Assembly (NCBI GenBank): GCA_026874595.1
Contig: CM049306.1
Location: 46,998,019 to 47,062,018 of the forward strand
Length of the DNA: 64,000 nt
Direction: 5' to 3'
Source of the DNA: Sipunculus nudus
Taxonomy: Eukaryota > Annelida > Sipuncula > Golfingiida > Sipunculidae
This document shows, piece after piece, positions 1-12,177 of this stretch. The notes below the pieces were generated by a model. That model made no database searches, was not told the DNA's origin, and saw only the letters and a list, made by a program, of their open reading frames with translations. A program made the translations under genes and the position numbers. Each line of letters opens with the position of its first letter. Positions within the stretch are counted from its first letter, which is position 1.

Positions 1-589
1 AATCTTAGAAAAAGTTGAGCTGGGTCAGGGGGTCTTGATGGGTGTAAATTTAATTGAGGGGAGAGGCTGTCATTCTTTTTAGGAAATCGGGACTTTCTTT
101 GACATTATTTGTTGACAAATTCACCTTTAAAGATTTATACCCATAAATACATATGAACCCTGCTCTAAGTATGTACATTCACATCAGTATACATTTTGTA
201 CGCGTTCGACAAATAAGTAGCCTTTGAGCGCGTGGGGTTTCTCCTAGAAACCCGCCCGGCTCATTGACGGTTCCCTCTGCCTTTTTGAGGGCATCGGCAG
301 CTTGACACCCGCGAGAGCTTGTCTCCCCCACTCTTAATTGTACATGAGACACTACATAGCTTGAAGCAACCTCTCTCTCTCTCATTAGAATTTACACCAC
401 ACATATATACCACACACGAATTGACACATCCAATTGCAATATTGAACACAGTACCCGACATATAAAATTAAAACATATTTATCGCGTATACATATTCATA
501 AATTCACCTTTAAAAATATACACATATATACATATGGACCCTGCTCTAAGTATGTACATTCATGAAACCGCTTGAATCGTTAACGGTTC
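1..589. other. Intergenic stretch with a ~65-bp direct repeat
   Basis: No gene is recognisable. Positions about 116-182 and 500-563 are near-identical direct copies: both contain a 'cacctttaaa' start and end in 'ctctaagtatgtacattca'. The second copy ends just before the Mutator-like remnant. The space between them is ordinary AT-rich sequence with a short (CT)n tract near 371-384. Confidence 0.6.
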
Positions 590-1156
590 CGCGGTATCTT
601 ATAGGTTTGTGGGCTTCCCAACACGTTGGAGTTGACTGATGAATAGCTGCATACGCTTTTTGCTCATCAATGTCGCTGAAGGCCTGTGATGCTATGCGGG
701 AGCACTGGATCCGGGAATGCAGGAAGACTTGCGGCGCCTTTATTATATACTAAGGTTGCCATATTCACTTCAAGAGTAACTTCCATCGTACCGTGATTCT
801 ATTCCTTGAGGACAAACAACAAAATCACAGTGGTGGAACGACTTTTTTCTGTTCTGGTCGTTTGCCCCCACACATCCCAGTAATAATGTGGCATCCGTCA
901 GATCGAAAAATATAGGTTCCATCAGAGATGTCACTGCCGGGGGTAATGCGTTTACCGTAGGCCTCACGTTCCGCGTGCTGTTAGCTTTATCCTTCTGCCA
1001 GGAACAGAATCTGTCAGGACCAGTTGGACAGAAATCATGATTCGGCGGCTCGCTGTAGTGCTGAAGGATCGCCAAGGGCTGCGTTGCCATTGCATCTGGG
1101 TCATTAGTTTTCACAAAGTGCTCTGCCGTAGAGACACTGGAAAAAGTCGATCCTGT
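590..1156 (-). pseudogene. Mutator-like transposase remnant (C-terminal part)
   Basis: I read this as the decayed C-terminal part of an invertebrate Mutator-like transposase (the family with the 'Mutator-like transposase domain'). The frame 1156-770 is open and contains NHDFCPTGPDRFCSWQKDK and LPPAVTSLMEPIFFDLTD, matching that family's pattern of a Cys-containing 'CPxGPxSWCxWQ' segment, then 'LPxAVxxxIxPIFxDLSD', then a 'TQNxNESFN' segment, seen here degraded as DQNRKKSFHH. After the stop at about 770 the similarity continues: TLVYNKGAASLPAF resembles the family's 'AxxxFNxGAASRLxVL', and in a shifted frame DIDEQKAYAAIHQS resembles its 'LxxIDExRxxxAExxxS' end. At least one stop and one frameshift break it, and the N-terminal catalytic part is absent. 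The family assignment rests on remembered motif patterns, not on a search. Confidence 0.6.
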
Positions 1157-1267
1157 CTAGTATCAGCCGTCCTCGTCTAGGCAGTGACTTCCCATTCGAA
1201 AGGGTGCCTGTAAAGATAAGAATTATAAATAAAACATCTTATATTACGTGTGTCACATAAACACACA

Positions 1268-1270
<3 letters not shown>

Positions 1271-1343
<73 letters not shown>
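1271..1343. repeat. (AT)n then (AG)n microsatellite
   Basis: An uninterrupted AT run of about 40 bases passes directly into an AG run of about 32 bases. A second (AT)n tract follows at about 1416-1462. Confidence 0.95.
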
Positions 1344-1344
<1 letters not shown>

Positions 1345-1414
1345 TGTAAAAAAATATATATATAAATCAATATATATATATATATTGTCATATAAACACA
1401 AAATATGAATAAAT

Positions 1415-1460
<46 letters not shown>

Positions 1461-1462
1461 AA

Positions 1463-2939
1463 ACTATATTTACATATGAATAAATTATACATTTATTCTA
1501 CATAAGAACACAATATGTATAATTTATATACATAAAATATACTCTCATTTTTATGAACAAAATAAACTGTAAGTACCTTAGTGTTGGTCGAAGAGTCGAT
1601 GTAACCTGGTCCTTATCAGCTTTTGAACATGTCCCACGCCTTCCATCTTTTGGATCTTTGTACCCTCATAGTGATCATCCTTCAAGAAGCGGCGGTATGT
1701 TTTGCTCTCTCCCACCCCATAGTATGAAGTATATACTAGTATCAGTCCGTGTATCTCCTCCGATCGGCTGAATAGGAGCGATATTCTATCGACTTCCATT
1801 GTCGCGGCATTGCTTTCGTGGTTCATGTATATTTCAAAAGTTTATGTACCGAGGTAAGTTTATAAAATTTGGAAATATGATCTCCATGAATCACTTCAAC
1901 AGAAAATGGCATCAAACCTAATAATGACGGGGGGGGGGGCAGCAAAACTAAAAATTTCAGAAAGGGCCCCAGGACTAGTATTATCATATTTGTTCAAAAT
2001 GTGTTGTGTATAGTTGCTCATAAGGGGTAACAGTTTTATACATTGACAACAAAATACGAAAGTCCATAAAAAAAAAAAACCGCCACATTTTTCTTTACGT
2101 GATTTCTTCAACTCGGTGTTAGTGAAAAAGCAAAGACATAACATAACAGTGCGAGAAGTTCGCAATTTCTGATACAACAGTTATTTGAAATGTAAAGAAT
2201 ATTTACATAACGACCATTTGTTCTAGTGATAATTCCACCAAGGTAGTGTCGACGTCACGTTATTTAATATGGTGGTCCCTGAATTGACCTTTATTGGAGT
2301 TTAGTTTGAGTGACGTCACAGAGGTGATTTATATTAGTAAATTGGCTGTAGTAAAACGTGAAAACATCTAAGACTAAACTTACACATAAAGCAAGCTGAG
2401 TTTAATTACTGGGTCTTAGTTCATTAGTACGGCACAATTTTTAATCGTTTGACCTAGAAACTTCTAATACGACATCCAAGGATGTCTTTTGGATATCCTT
2501 GGAATCCGAAACTAGGTAGGAATAACCTATATTCTGTGAGTTTTGACACACAAATTATTTTAACAAATATATCTTAGAATTTTGAAAGAGCCAGGGTCAT
2601 TAGACTGGCCCAGTCAATGAAATGGCTCTGTGTCGCACCTAGTGTCGGTACTGCTACCATGCGGTAACTAACATAAGTAATTACTCTCTCTGACCCTCTT
2701 ATATCACCGACTGGTAAACCTGGGCCGTTCCGGACAGTCAGCGCCACACATCACTGCCTCGCTGAACTAAGGTCTTTCCCAGTGACGTAAGGAGTAACAT
2801 GATGTGGTCGGACAATGGTACTCAGAGGGCCCCGCATTTCTGATAGTGCTGGACTAGTTCACATGTGGGTGAAAAATTAAGTTAAATTTGAAAAATATGA
2901 CAAACAAAAACAGGTTTCTATCCATATGCATGAGGAAAA
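1463..2939. other. Non-coding stretch, nothing recognised
   Basis: No convincing gene. It holds a short G run (about 1930-1938) and two gACGTCAC-type sites about 65 bp apart (around 2248 and 2312), which resemble CRE half or full sites, but there is no adjacent gene to support a regulatory role. A small hairpin with CCAAGGAT / ATCCTTGG arms lies near 2477-2503. Confidence 0.5.
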
Positions 2940-3770
2940 AATCCTACTTGTTCAAATAATATTAAAGAAGATATGTCTGAAATAATGTGTGCAATGGAAA
3001 ATCCATGATTGTATTCTGTTGCCCATTTTTGATTTTGAGCAAGTCTGCATTTCAATAGGTCAGAAGCCCCATATAGGCACCAATGATACTTGTGAATTTG
3101 AGAAAGATCAAGCATGTTCTTGTTGAGATATCGGGTGCAAAAGAAAATCAACGACTGTGCTCTAGCAGCCATATTGGAATTTCAACAGGTCTGTAATTCA
3201 ATAAGTCTGGAGGCCCATAGTCACCAATGATCCCTGGGAAATTGGGAAAGCTGCAGAAGGTTATTGTTTAGTTATCGCGCGTGAAAGAAAATCAGCGATC
3301 GGGTTGTGGCAGCCATATTGGAATTCTGACAGGTCTGTTATTCAATAGGTCTGGAGCCCTCATAGGTACAAATCATCCCTGTGAATATGGGAAAGCTTCA
3401 AAAGGTTGTTGTTGAGTTATTGCGCGTAAAGGAAAATCAACGATCAGGCTGTGGCGGCCATATTGGAATTCCGACATGTCTGTTATTCAATAGGGCTGGA
3501 GCCCTCAAAGGTACCAATCATCCCTGTGATTATGGGAAACCTGCATTAGGTTGTTGTTGAGTTATCGCGCGCGAAAGAAAAACAGCGATGGGCTGTGGCC
3601 GCCATATTGGAATTCCGACAAGTCTGTAATTCTATAGGTCTGGAGCCCTCATAGGTACCAATCATCCCTGTGAATTTGCGAAATAAAGTGTCACTGACGG
3701 AAGGACGGATGGACGGAAGGACGGACTGACACGGTGATCACTATAGGGCTCCGCTTTTCAAGCGGGGCCC
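2940..3770 (+). mobile_element. Tandem-core element with (GGAC)n and terminal hairpin (pearl/HINE-like)
   Basis: About 4.7 diverged copies of a ~144-bp unit run from about 3024 to 3690. The landmark GCCATATTGGAATT recurs at 3168, 3312, 3457 and 3601, giving spacings of 144, 145 and 144. The array is followed by a GGAC/GGAT-rich tract (about 3696-3730), then a GC-rich hairpin (GGGCTCCGCTT...AAGCGGGGCCC) ending in CTAAT. Central tandem repeats with short unique ends are known from molluscan 'pearl' elements, which have been linked to Helentrons. The CTAAT end fits the Helitron CTRRT rule, but the hairpin lies closer to it than usual. No coding capacity is visible. Family assignment is inference. 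Confidence 0.55.
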
Positions 3771-3855
3771 TAATAATTTTAGTGGTCTTATCCAAGATCT
3801 TTTTAAAAAACAACATGGTTAATTCAGTAACCGTCTATTGTTGGCTTTCAGCTTG

Positions 3856-3856
<1 letters not shown>

Positions 3857-3911
<55 letters not shown>
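3857..3911. repeat. (TA)n microsatellite
   Basis: Perfect TA run of about 55 bases. Confidence 0.95.
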
Positions 3912-3913
<2 letters not shown>

Positions 3914-5229
3914 CCATCTAACCAGTCTTAATATTAGCCGCCTGCAGCGACGAAAGGTCTTGCACCGTTAACGGACGACTGTTTCGTCGCCTCCCCATAT
4001 ATAGAGATAAGTGGTATTTGACCACGATACGATCGTATTTTCCGGAAAAGACTGTTTTATTTTCAGTTTCACGGATGGGGTGACATTAAAACTTCTTCAC
4101 TAAGTCAAAAGTATCTTATTTTCAATACAACTGCAACATATTGGCAACTGTAAGTGCATTTTACTTTAGTTATTGTGTATTTTGGTCTAAGAAGACACGG
4201 GTCGTTCTGCTCATAACCGCCATGACAGAAGCAGTTAGAATGTATATGTAGCGGCGACACTGTTATGTGTACTGGTCCAGTTTTGTAAGAGTTATAGACA
4301 TAATTATGCAGGGTATTTATGCAATAAGCTTATCATAACAGAATTTTGTCTTTAAAAATGAGATACTCGAGTTACTGAAGGATTTTCTCGCTTTTATAGA
4401 CCAAGATCATACAGAGGTTAGAATCCCACCCAAGTGCATACATGGGGTGGTGACTATAAAATGTACTCTCAGATATATCTAACATTTTATAATCACCCTT
4501 GGTGGCTATCTTAATATGTTTAGGTCCTCGGGTATTAGAGTACGGCAAGATTTTTAACACTATATCTACCCTCAGCCTCAGTGATTCAGTGTTTCACCGT
4601 TTATCAGACCACCGCTTATCGCAGCAGGCCGGTTTTAAAATGTGTCTCTAGCTCAGCCAATCAGCGTTAGATATTCAGGTCCACATGCGACGAACACAGA
4701 AATGACTGACTGAAATGATCACGACGTTCAGCGTGTTGGCAACTTAACAGTGACAAGACCTTCAAGTGTAACTGTGTAACTTGAACACTAACAAATACAC
4801 AGTACAAAATCGATGTGACATTGTCCACAATGCACTTATATTTGCCCCATGGACCGTATGTTCGAACAGCAGGGATTTATCATATGACACGAATGTATGG
4901 ACTTTCTAAAAACATGATTTCAGTACGAATGTTACCAAGCGGGTTGAGCTGTCTGTTGCCAATGGGACCACTGGTAACGTCTTCATAGCAACGATACCAT
5001 TCACAGGAGACTTGACGGCCTGATATGCAAATGCGATGGAATCGTCAGGAGCCTTGTGACGCCCTAAAATGCAAATTATCAAGGATTCACCATACGGACT
5101 TTACAAGGGCTTTAGTGATAAGAGCTCGAACTGAGTTACGTCGCGTCTGTCGGTATGAATCACGTTTCATTTGAAGCATTTTAGCAGTAAACATCAGTAC
5201 ACTAAAGCCCAGGCAGGGCTAAGGGTCAT
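3912..5229. other. Non-coding stretch, nothing recognised
   Basis: No gene, RNA or repeat structure that I can support. Confidence 0.5.
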
Positions 5230-5570
5230 CGAAAACTGTTGACTTTGATTTTGATCTTCAAGGTGAAATCTGCGAAAATATAAGATTTCTTGTAAACACC
5301 ATAACGCTTGAAATGCTAAATATTTTTTTCTCATACTTGATACAAATATTGATTCTATAAAATTCTCTGTTGAGTTTGAAATATAGTGACCTTGATCTTA
5401 AAAGTCAAATCTGCAAATATAGTATTGCACATTTTATCTAAAATTTTATACACACATTCTTCCAACCAGTTTCTCGGAGAACTTTCAAAACTGGTGACCT
5501 TGATTCTTCATGACCAAATTTGCAGAAATATAATATATTTTCACTTCAGTTTATTAGGACCGGGGCTATG
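5230..5570. repeat. Degenerate tandem/dispersed repeat with 'gaccttgat' units
   Basis: Three diverged versions of a segment reading roughly 'gTGACCTTGATctt..aaggtcAAATctGCaaaATATA' begin near 5242, 5384 and 5494, spacings of about 142 and 110 bp. It may be another tandem-core mobile element like the one at 2.9-3.8 kb, but I see no clear ends. Confidence 0.4.
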
Positions 5571-6048
5571 GCTGGACATCTGCTTGTTTTGGCGACATGT
5601 AAATCTAACTTACACGTAATATCCCAGTCAGCATGCAAAATTGAACATAACTGGCCCATCCAGTTCTTTAAAAATCTTATTTTGCACAGCCTATATATAC
5701 ATGTACCCGTCATGATCGAATTGAGAGTGATGATATTCAGCTGAGCTTCCTGACTCATTGATTACGTGTTAGATCTGAGAGGGTGGTTGAACAGCTGGCG
5801 TGTATGAAACTTTTACAATGGCAGAATATGGTTGGAACATTATATCACTTATTTGTTTAGTGTAAACTGTCATGTAGTGAATATCTGTACCCTGGACAAT
5901 CCAGTAGCGATACTAGAATATATTAAAACAACCTTTAATTCTGTAGATGATATCACAAAGTGCTGATAGTAAAATTTCATTTGAAACGATATAACAAGAT
6001 GTTGTACTGCAAACTCAAGGATTTTTCATTTCATTATGTTTGGGAACG

Positions 6049-6096
<48 letters not shown>

Positions 6097-7118
6097 CCAA
6101 AATAATCATATGCAGTTTCCCTGATATAATGACAATCAAGAACCGGTGGAATGTAAACAGAGACATTACTTTTAACCATTGTAATAGGTAACATGGAAAG
6201 TTCAGATTCGTCAGGGTCAAGAAAAAGTTGCATTTGCTTTTTTAAATTATTAAATTATTAGCCTTAAGGCACTGGTTGAACTAATTATAATCAGAAGCAA
6301 CTTTTGTCTGTTTTGGAAGAATTGGGTAGAAAAGGGATTAATTTGACACAGAGTAATTAGATAAATTAAGAGGAGCTTGTCCTTCTCGCCAAAGGCAATA
6401 TTGCAATTAACCTAGCTACACAACTGCGTCCTGAAACAGGTTGTGTTATTATGTGGGACCATCTGAGGTCCCGGATAATTTGTAGCCCCATAAAGGGCCA
6501 GCTACACACAGAAGCCATTCATCTTTGCTCATTAATGAAAGTAACAAACGACTACGGTAAAAAAAACCGGGTCAAAACGTATTTTATGAGGAAAGGGGCA
6601 AGTTTTAAATGAAGTATGTAACCCAGAAATTCCATGTCTTCTGACAGCTCGTATACACATACACAGTATATTTCATATCATATCAAATATACATACTTTT
6701 TAGTCAAGTAATATGGTTCCAAATTTACGCTACATTTAACCCTATTTCTTCGGATCAGCGAAAATCTTCATAATATCAGGCAGATTATTATCTTGTAGAT
6801 CACTCAAGTAAGATTTATGTAATTTATACAATAATTATTATAAATTGCCTTGCTCATCAAATGAAACTACTAACGATAGAACGTGATAACAACAGAGAAA
6901 CAACAAGCGTCTCTATTGTGAATCTTGGCCACCCATCCACGTATGTTGTTTTGAACAGTTCATGCTTCCACAATTTAACTTAATAATTCATTCTCCCATT
7001 ATTTAATAGAGTTCCCCCAAGGGCAACATTAATGCATTATATATGTATCATATATTACTGGATTTTTTTGTACACGTATCCGATATGCGCGTTGTTGGTT
7101 TGAACTGTCGAAAATGAT
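5571..7118. other. Non-coding stretch with a (GA)n tract
   Basis: The only clear feature is a GA microsatellite at about 6049-6096 with one interruption. A short stem (GGACC...GGTCC) lies near 6457-6473. No gene recognised. Confidence 0.5.
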
Positions 7119-7622
7119 GTGAGGTGTGTCCGCAAATTAAGAGGTATTTCGAATTATTCTTCGAAGGGGCTATTGCAGTGCCACCTGTCGACAACTACGA
7201 ACAAGCTGAAACCAGTTTATTACTCTGAATCAGTTCCTGTTTTCCGACCGGTACGTGACGCGGATTATGTTCGTTTAGTTATATATCTTTATATCTCTGA
7301 GATTCATAGAGTCAGACATGACAAAATGTTCAGTTGCTCCCAGAGCATCAACAAACAAAATTGGATTCTACTGATAAAATATGTTGGAAGAAGGGTTCGA
7401 AAAAAGCTTATTTTATTTTGTTGCTTTTTTAATCTACAAATTATCTTTAGGCGTGGTATTATTATGACCTATGCAACAAAACGTTCAGGCATCACGGGTG
7501 TTGTTATCTATAAATATTTAAATAGGTTCTCCAGTCTTCGTTATATAATAGTTTGTCGTATTTTGGATAAACTGGTCTTCAAGTGCAAAATAATGAACGG
7601 GCACGATATGTTAGGTTGGTGA
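7119..7622 (+). other. Open reading frame of 167 codons, unrecognised, probably chance
   Basis: This is the longest uninterrupted frame in the window, but it opens at GTG rather than ATG. I recognise no domain, signal peptide or low-complexity pattern typical of a real protein, and there are no obvious splice sites around it. The composition (many I, L, Y, R, K) is what AT-rich random sequence would give. It could instead be an exon of an unfamiliar gene. I list it because of its length only. Confidence 0.12.
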
Positions 7623-7750
7623 ATAATCATATTCAATGCCATGGACATTGCAGCAGCAGCACACGTACATATCAACTTAGCTTTTATTCAGATGCACAAT
7701 GAAACAAAGGTGTGAAATTACAGTACATCCCTATGCCAGGTGGCGAGAGG

Positions 7751-7755
<5 letters not shown>

Positions 7756-7798
<43 letters not shown>

Positions 7799-7812
7799 AT
7801 GTGTGTGTGTGT
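7756..7812. repeat. (TA)n/(GT)n compound microsatellite
   Basis: TA run to about 7790, then a GT-rich run to about 7812. Confidence 0.9.
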
Positions 7813-8822
7813 TTGGGTTTTACACTTGGTTATTTGATTTGATTGTGTTTAATTTTTTAGATCGTTTTTGAAAAGATTTTAATGAAATTTTATTTAGGCT
7901 TAGGATTACAAGAGAGGCACAGTCCATTAAAACATCGCTGTAATCTTGATTACCGTAACACTTTTTTATGATTTAAAGAATTTTATCAAATTGTTACCTA
8001 CGCCTTTTTAGTTATTATCGAACTATTCATCGGTATTACATTGTGACATTCGGGGTTTAGTGTGTACGCAAAATGGTAACCTACATGACAGGGTTCACTA
8101 CATGTGTACGTGTAAAGGGTTAAGGGAGAGCAAATAACAGCAAAATACCGAAAGGATAGTTTGAAGGTTGGAATCTATATTAGCAGATGGTTTGGTCAAG
8201 ACCCGTGTCTACTATGTAGAAGCCGGAGTAACGCGCTGCCGGTGACCGCGCCCTTAATTTAAGGAAGCTGATAAGCTCTTGATAATGCCTATTGGAAAAC
8301 GATCATGGAGGTCTTGGTTTTTCTCTATGTTCACAGAACATGAAGTACAATGTTGACGGATATTCAGTGTCTGATTCTATGAGATTACATGATTCAGGCC
8401 ATATATTGAAAGCATATGCCGAAGAAAACTGGAAAACGATGGGAACAAGGCAGGGGCTCTTGAAATGAAAAGAAACGTAATGAAATATACATTGTCTACT
8501 TTGACATCAAGTCAAGGTGCTGCATTCACCATTAAGACGTAAATCTCAATGAAGCCGTCCTGTGAACCATGTTTTAACAAACTTGTGTCACACTGACTTT
8601 GGAATTTTTATTGTCAGGCCTTAATAAGGAGAATGAAGAACACTCGCATCCGTTAAATGACTAAAAGCACATACAATGTGGTACCACAAAAGTATAAATA
8701 TAATGCACAATGATTTACCACAGTAGCAACTATAAGCAAACAGAAATATATTAAATGACCAGTACGAAACAAGTCCATAAATAGGCTTCGAAAAGCGGTA
8801 ATAAAAATTAGACCCCACCCTG
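7813..8822. other. Non-coding stretch, nothing recognised
   Basis: No gene, RNA or repeat that I can support. Confidence 0.5.
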
Positions 8823-9701
8823 GAGTCTATCTGTGTATGACGCTGCATGGTAAACGAGGGTCAACAATATGGGCCTGGAAAACTGTTAGTCGTTTTCAGC
8901 GAAAAATTTGCATAGTTACATTCTGGGCTACGGCAGCCGTAGCGGCTGAAGACCTGAAGTTTTTGGCTTTAAACACCTTGTTGTCCAAACGGGCGATCGC
9001 CACGGCTAACCCCAAAGTTTCACTTATGTTACTTGACACCGCCTGATATTTCTGCCGGAGCGTGAGAAATAGTGCACTCTCCGCAATAGCCCCTCTGATG
9101 GAGGCTGTACGGTTGATATATTCTCGCACGCACTGAACCGGTTCTGTCAGAGGGTCATCTGTTAGAGGAATCACCACCGCAAAACCAGACAGCGAAGCGT
9201 CATTCTTTATACAAAAAAACGAATCACAAAAGAACCATCATCTTCAAAAACCATTTTGTTAGTTGATAGCACATGAGCGCTGCAAGTCATTGTAGGTGGA
9301 TCAAACCTCGATATGTCCCTCGGGGCCAGATCAGAGGGCCTGGCCATGAACACGATCGTCAACAGAGTAACGGCTTTCGGGCGTAAGCTACCCGTACTTA
9401 GGTCTTTGTTATCCGGCCATGTTTTAAACAGTCTTGAAAACAGCTCTAGTGACATCAAGTTAGTGCGCGTTGCCGGTGTAAGTCTACCTGATTTTATCAA
9501 AGCAGAATACATTTTTTTAACAATCGGGTTAACGGTCGGCAAGGACATACTCGAAGAATCAAAGTAACATTTGATGACCGCCCGCATTGCCAATTTTAGT
9601 TGAGATTCAGAACGCGCACACCCATCTGTAAAATCGCAAAGTAGATCGGCCACATTACCTGGTGTGGCCAAACTCGGATCACCGGCCTTGACAATACACA
9701 C
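8823..9701 (-). pseudogene. Tyrosine recombinase of the DIRS-like element (frameshifted)
   Basis: The catalytic half of a retroelement tyrosine recombinase. Frame 9701-9207 contains SLRPKAVTLLTIVFMARPSD, the helix with the first catalytic Arg. The protein then shifts frame at an A7 run (T7 on this strand, 9213-9219) and continues through VVIPLTDDPLTEPVQCVREY, INRTASIRGAIAESALFLTL and VFKAKNFRSSAATAAV. The last piece corresponds to the family's 'FxAHSTRSAATSAA' segment, but the catalytic His is lost (KNFR) while the Arg is kept. Beyond a TGA near 8896 the tail TVFQAHIVDPRL corresponds to 'TFxxHYNRP' with the nucleophilic Tyr replaced. A lost His, a lost Tyr, a frameshift and a stop make it inactive. 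It lies just downstream of the RT/RH remnants, as in DIRS elements. Confidence 0.75.
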
Positions 9702-9719
9702 TCAGCCTGCTAACAAACC

Positions 9720-10850
9720 GATTACAAACAGACAATGTAGAGGTAGCCCATGCTAATGGCAGCTGTTTAGCTGCTCTGTCTGAAAGTCAAAACTTTAACG
9801 GTTTGGCTTCCACGAGACAGGCCAGGCAAACAGTCGCCATTTCCTGTTTCTTAGTGGTCCTGCGTTGGAGCTTGGGGCCCTGAATGCAAAGCGATTGTTT
9901 GGGATTCGGATAGGCGGCGCGATGCACATGTCAATCAGTTCTCTTCACCAACAGCAACTTTCCCTGAGGAACAACACGACACATGGAGAAACACTGGCCT
10001 GCGAAACGAGCTAGCGCCCTGGCAGTGGCTGCTATAGTGACAAATATCGCGTTTCAAAATATGTATCGTTTTGGGACATATATCCACACATGACCATCGC
10101 CCTAATTTGTGTCAATCACAAAAACATATAAACTCTTTCAAAGTACTCGGGTCTAACGATGACATAGCCCAATTGACACGAAAACAAAGTGAAAAAAATG
10201 ACATTAAAAAAACTCAGTGTCGGACTGCACATTTGCTCGATCACACATCAACAAAAAATCGTCAACAAATGCTACAACTCGGAAGACCATTCTCCCGAAG
10301 TGTTTTTACAACACAACGAACTATCTTATGAAAATAATATGGGCTACCATTATAGCCAAAAGGAAGACATAACTACTGATAGTATTCCTTTGCAACCGGC
10401 ACATGGTGAAAACCTTATTTAATTTCTACAGTTAACAGTGAATCATTTGAGCGTATCTGGTAAATAACCTCTCTGATATCCTCATTGCAGAATATCGGTG
10501 GTACGCTGTAGGCTTTAGAAATCTTAAATCAGTAAAACCCTTTATTTACCTTATCATTTTGGAACAGTGTCTATAGGCGACACATTAAGTGGAATGGCTC
10601 CGAATGTTTGTATAACAACTTCCTTGATGAGATCTTATACCTCACTGTCCACGAATTTACTTTCCGCAAGTTTTAACTTTACATAATATTCGAGGGGGAT
10701 GGAATCGAGTTGTCCAAACACACTCTCTAATCTATTATAAAACCGTTTGCGAAGCTATTCTTTCCCATTCTGCAATATGGTTACCTAACCGTTCTGATAA
10801 ACCCATTCCAAAGTTAGCCCGATTTTATCGGGCTCAATATTATTAGGCCC
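9720..10850 (-). pseudogene. DIRS-like reverse transcriptase / RNase H remnant
   Basis: Translating all three minus-strand frames gives a scattered but ordered RT. I see LSERLGNHIAEWERIASQTV (about 10,745-10,805), LIKEVVIQTFGAIPLN (about 10,585-10,635), LRFLKPTAYHRYSAM (about 10,475-10,525), LLTVEIK then GFHHVPVAKEYY across a stop (about 10,370-10,435), LPFGYNGSPYYFHKI and VRCVVKTLRENGL (about 10,285-10,365), the catalytic box VAFVDDFLLM (FVDD at 10,258-10,269), VNWAMSSLDPSTLKEF (about 10,120-10,180) and LARFAGQCFSMCRVVPQGKL (about 9,960-10,025), matching the 'LARFAGQCxSMxxxxxPGKLLL' segment of DIRS-type RNase H regions. LSDRAAKQLPLAW near 9,760 fits the following helix. At least six frame changes or stops separate these blocks. 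The plus-strand frames over this region are shadows. Confidence 0.72.
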
Positions 10851-11253
10851 TGCCATATATTGATTCCGATAGCTGTACAGTGAGACTTCTACAATATAAG
10901 CCTCGACGACTACCCGCCACATGCCCTTGTAAGCAGTGTCAACATATGTTTATTTCCCCGTGCCAGCGCGTCACTCTTCAGAGCTGGGTCCGTTGGAACA
11001 AAGTAACCATATTTTAGCTGTCCATCACTCAAGTCGGCAAGGCTGCCAGCGAGGTCTTCAAGAGCGCCCATTCGACTGTTCTTCTCTTTCCCTACTAAAC
11101 TCGCTGACATGCCTCTGGTAAAAAGGTCAGTGAATGTTTAAAAATGATGATCATGTTAAATTTTAGTTGCTATCGAAACCATGAAACATACTTATTGGCG
11201 TTATAATGGCGTAATCCTGTGTGTTGTTGTGAGGCAGTAAACAGGCAGTCAAA

Positions 11254-11281
11254 GAAGATGCAACGGATCCGTTGCATCTTC
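11254..11281. repeat. Perfect 28-bp palindrome
   Basis: The sequence reads identically on both strands for 28 bases, centred on GGATCC with GAAGATGCAAC at the left end. It has no spacer, so it could extrude as a cruciform. It sits inside the gag-like region between two frame fragments. Confidence 0.9.
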
Positions 11282-12177
11282 CGTTTCTCATGTTGTAGAA
11301 ACTCGCTGTACGGCTATCGCACTCAATATATGGCAGGGCTATACCAAAGTATGCCAACAGTATTAATAATCATGACGAATTTTTCCGCACTGGTGAAAAC
11401 ACTGTTAAAGAGGGAAAAATATACCTACTTATGGAAAAATGTAAATTATTGACTTAAATTATCTTTCATGTTATGCGTAATATCATAAACAACATAAATT
11501 CATAATATGCACAGAGAATGAACAATTTTCCCATTTCTGAGCCACTTGTATACACGTTTAAGATTGAGGGATATTCCGATTAGTAAGTTGAGGAAATCTA
11601 TCTTCAATGTAGCCCCTTCCACGTGACTGTCTTTTTCGTCTTGTTTGACCTCTGCTGAGTCCCCGCTGTATTTTTCGGGAAAACTACAAAACTCGACGGC
11701 AGTCTTTAATTGTCCCATATGTTTACTATTCAACGCAGGTGTGTTTTATTGAACGCCCCTGAAAAATTTCGCGACACCTTCATTAAACTTACTTTGAACC
11801 TGCAGGGCTGCTGATTCCGCTTGAATATATCTTAAATTGGCAAGCAAAATTGTATGCAGTTGAATCAACGATTCCTGGCCAAGCGAACTACTTGTAGCAT
11901 GTAACGCTACCCACGTCAGTGCAGTCTCAATATATCTTTAGATCTACTGATCGTATTAAAAACTTGTTGGTCGACTGTTCGTTGACTGGTGCGGGAATCA
12001 TGCAAATTGTGATCAGACGGGAGTTTAACACCTTGTAAGGAATCTTAAATAGCATGATATTCTTTCTGCTAGGATACCCAGGAGGCGGGGGAATGAGAGT
12101 TTTCACCTCCAGGACCCCCGTCCGGCTCTAGGCCCTGGTGTTGCAAAGCCTGAGTTTGAGACCTTTGTTTCTGGCTC

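Noticed and set aside
3734-3931. Frames rich in alternating Tyr and Ile (also near 1,180, 17,523 and 43,344)
   Set aside because: They translate (TA)n microsatellites.
10071-10422. Plus-strand frames of 77-86 codons
   Set aside because: They overlap the minus-strand RT segments, including the FVDD box, and are antisense shadows.
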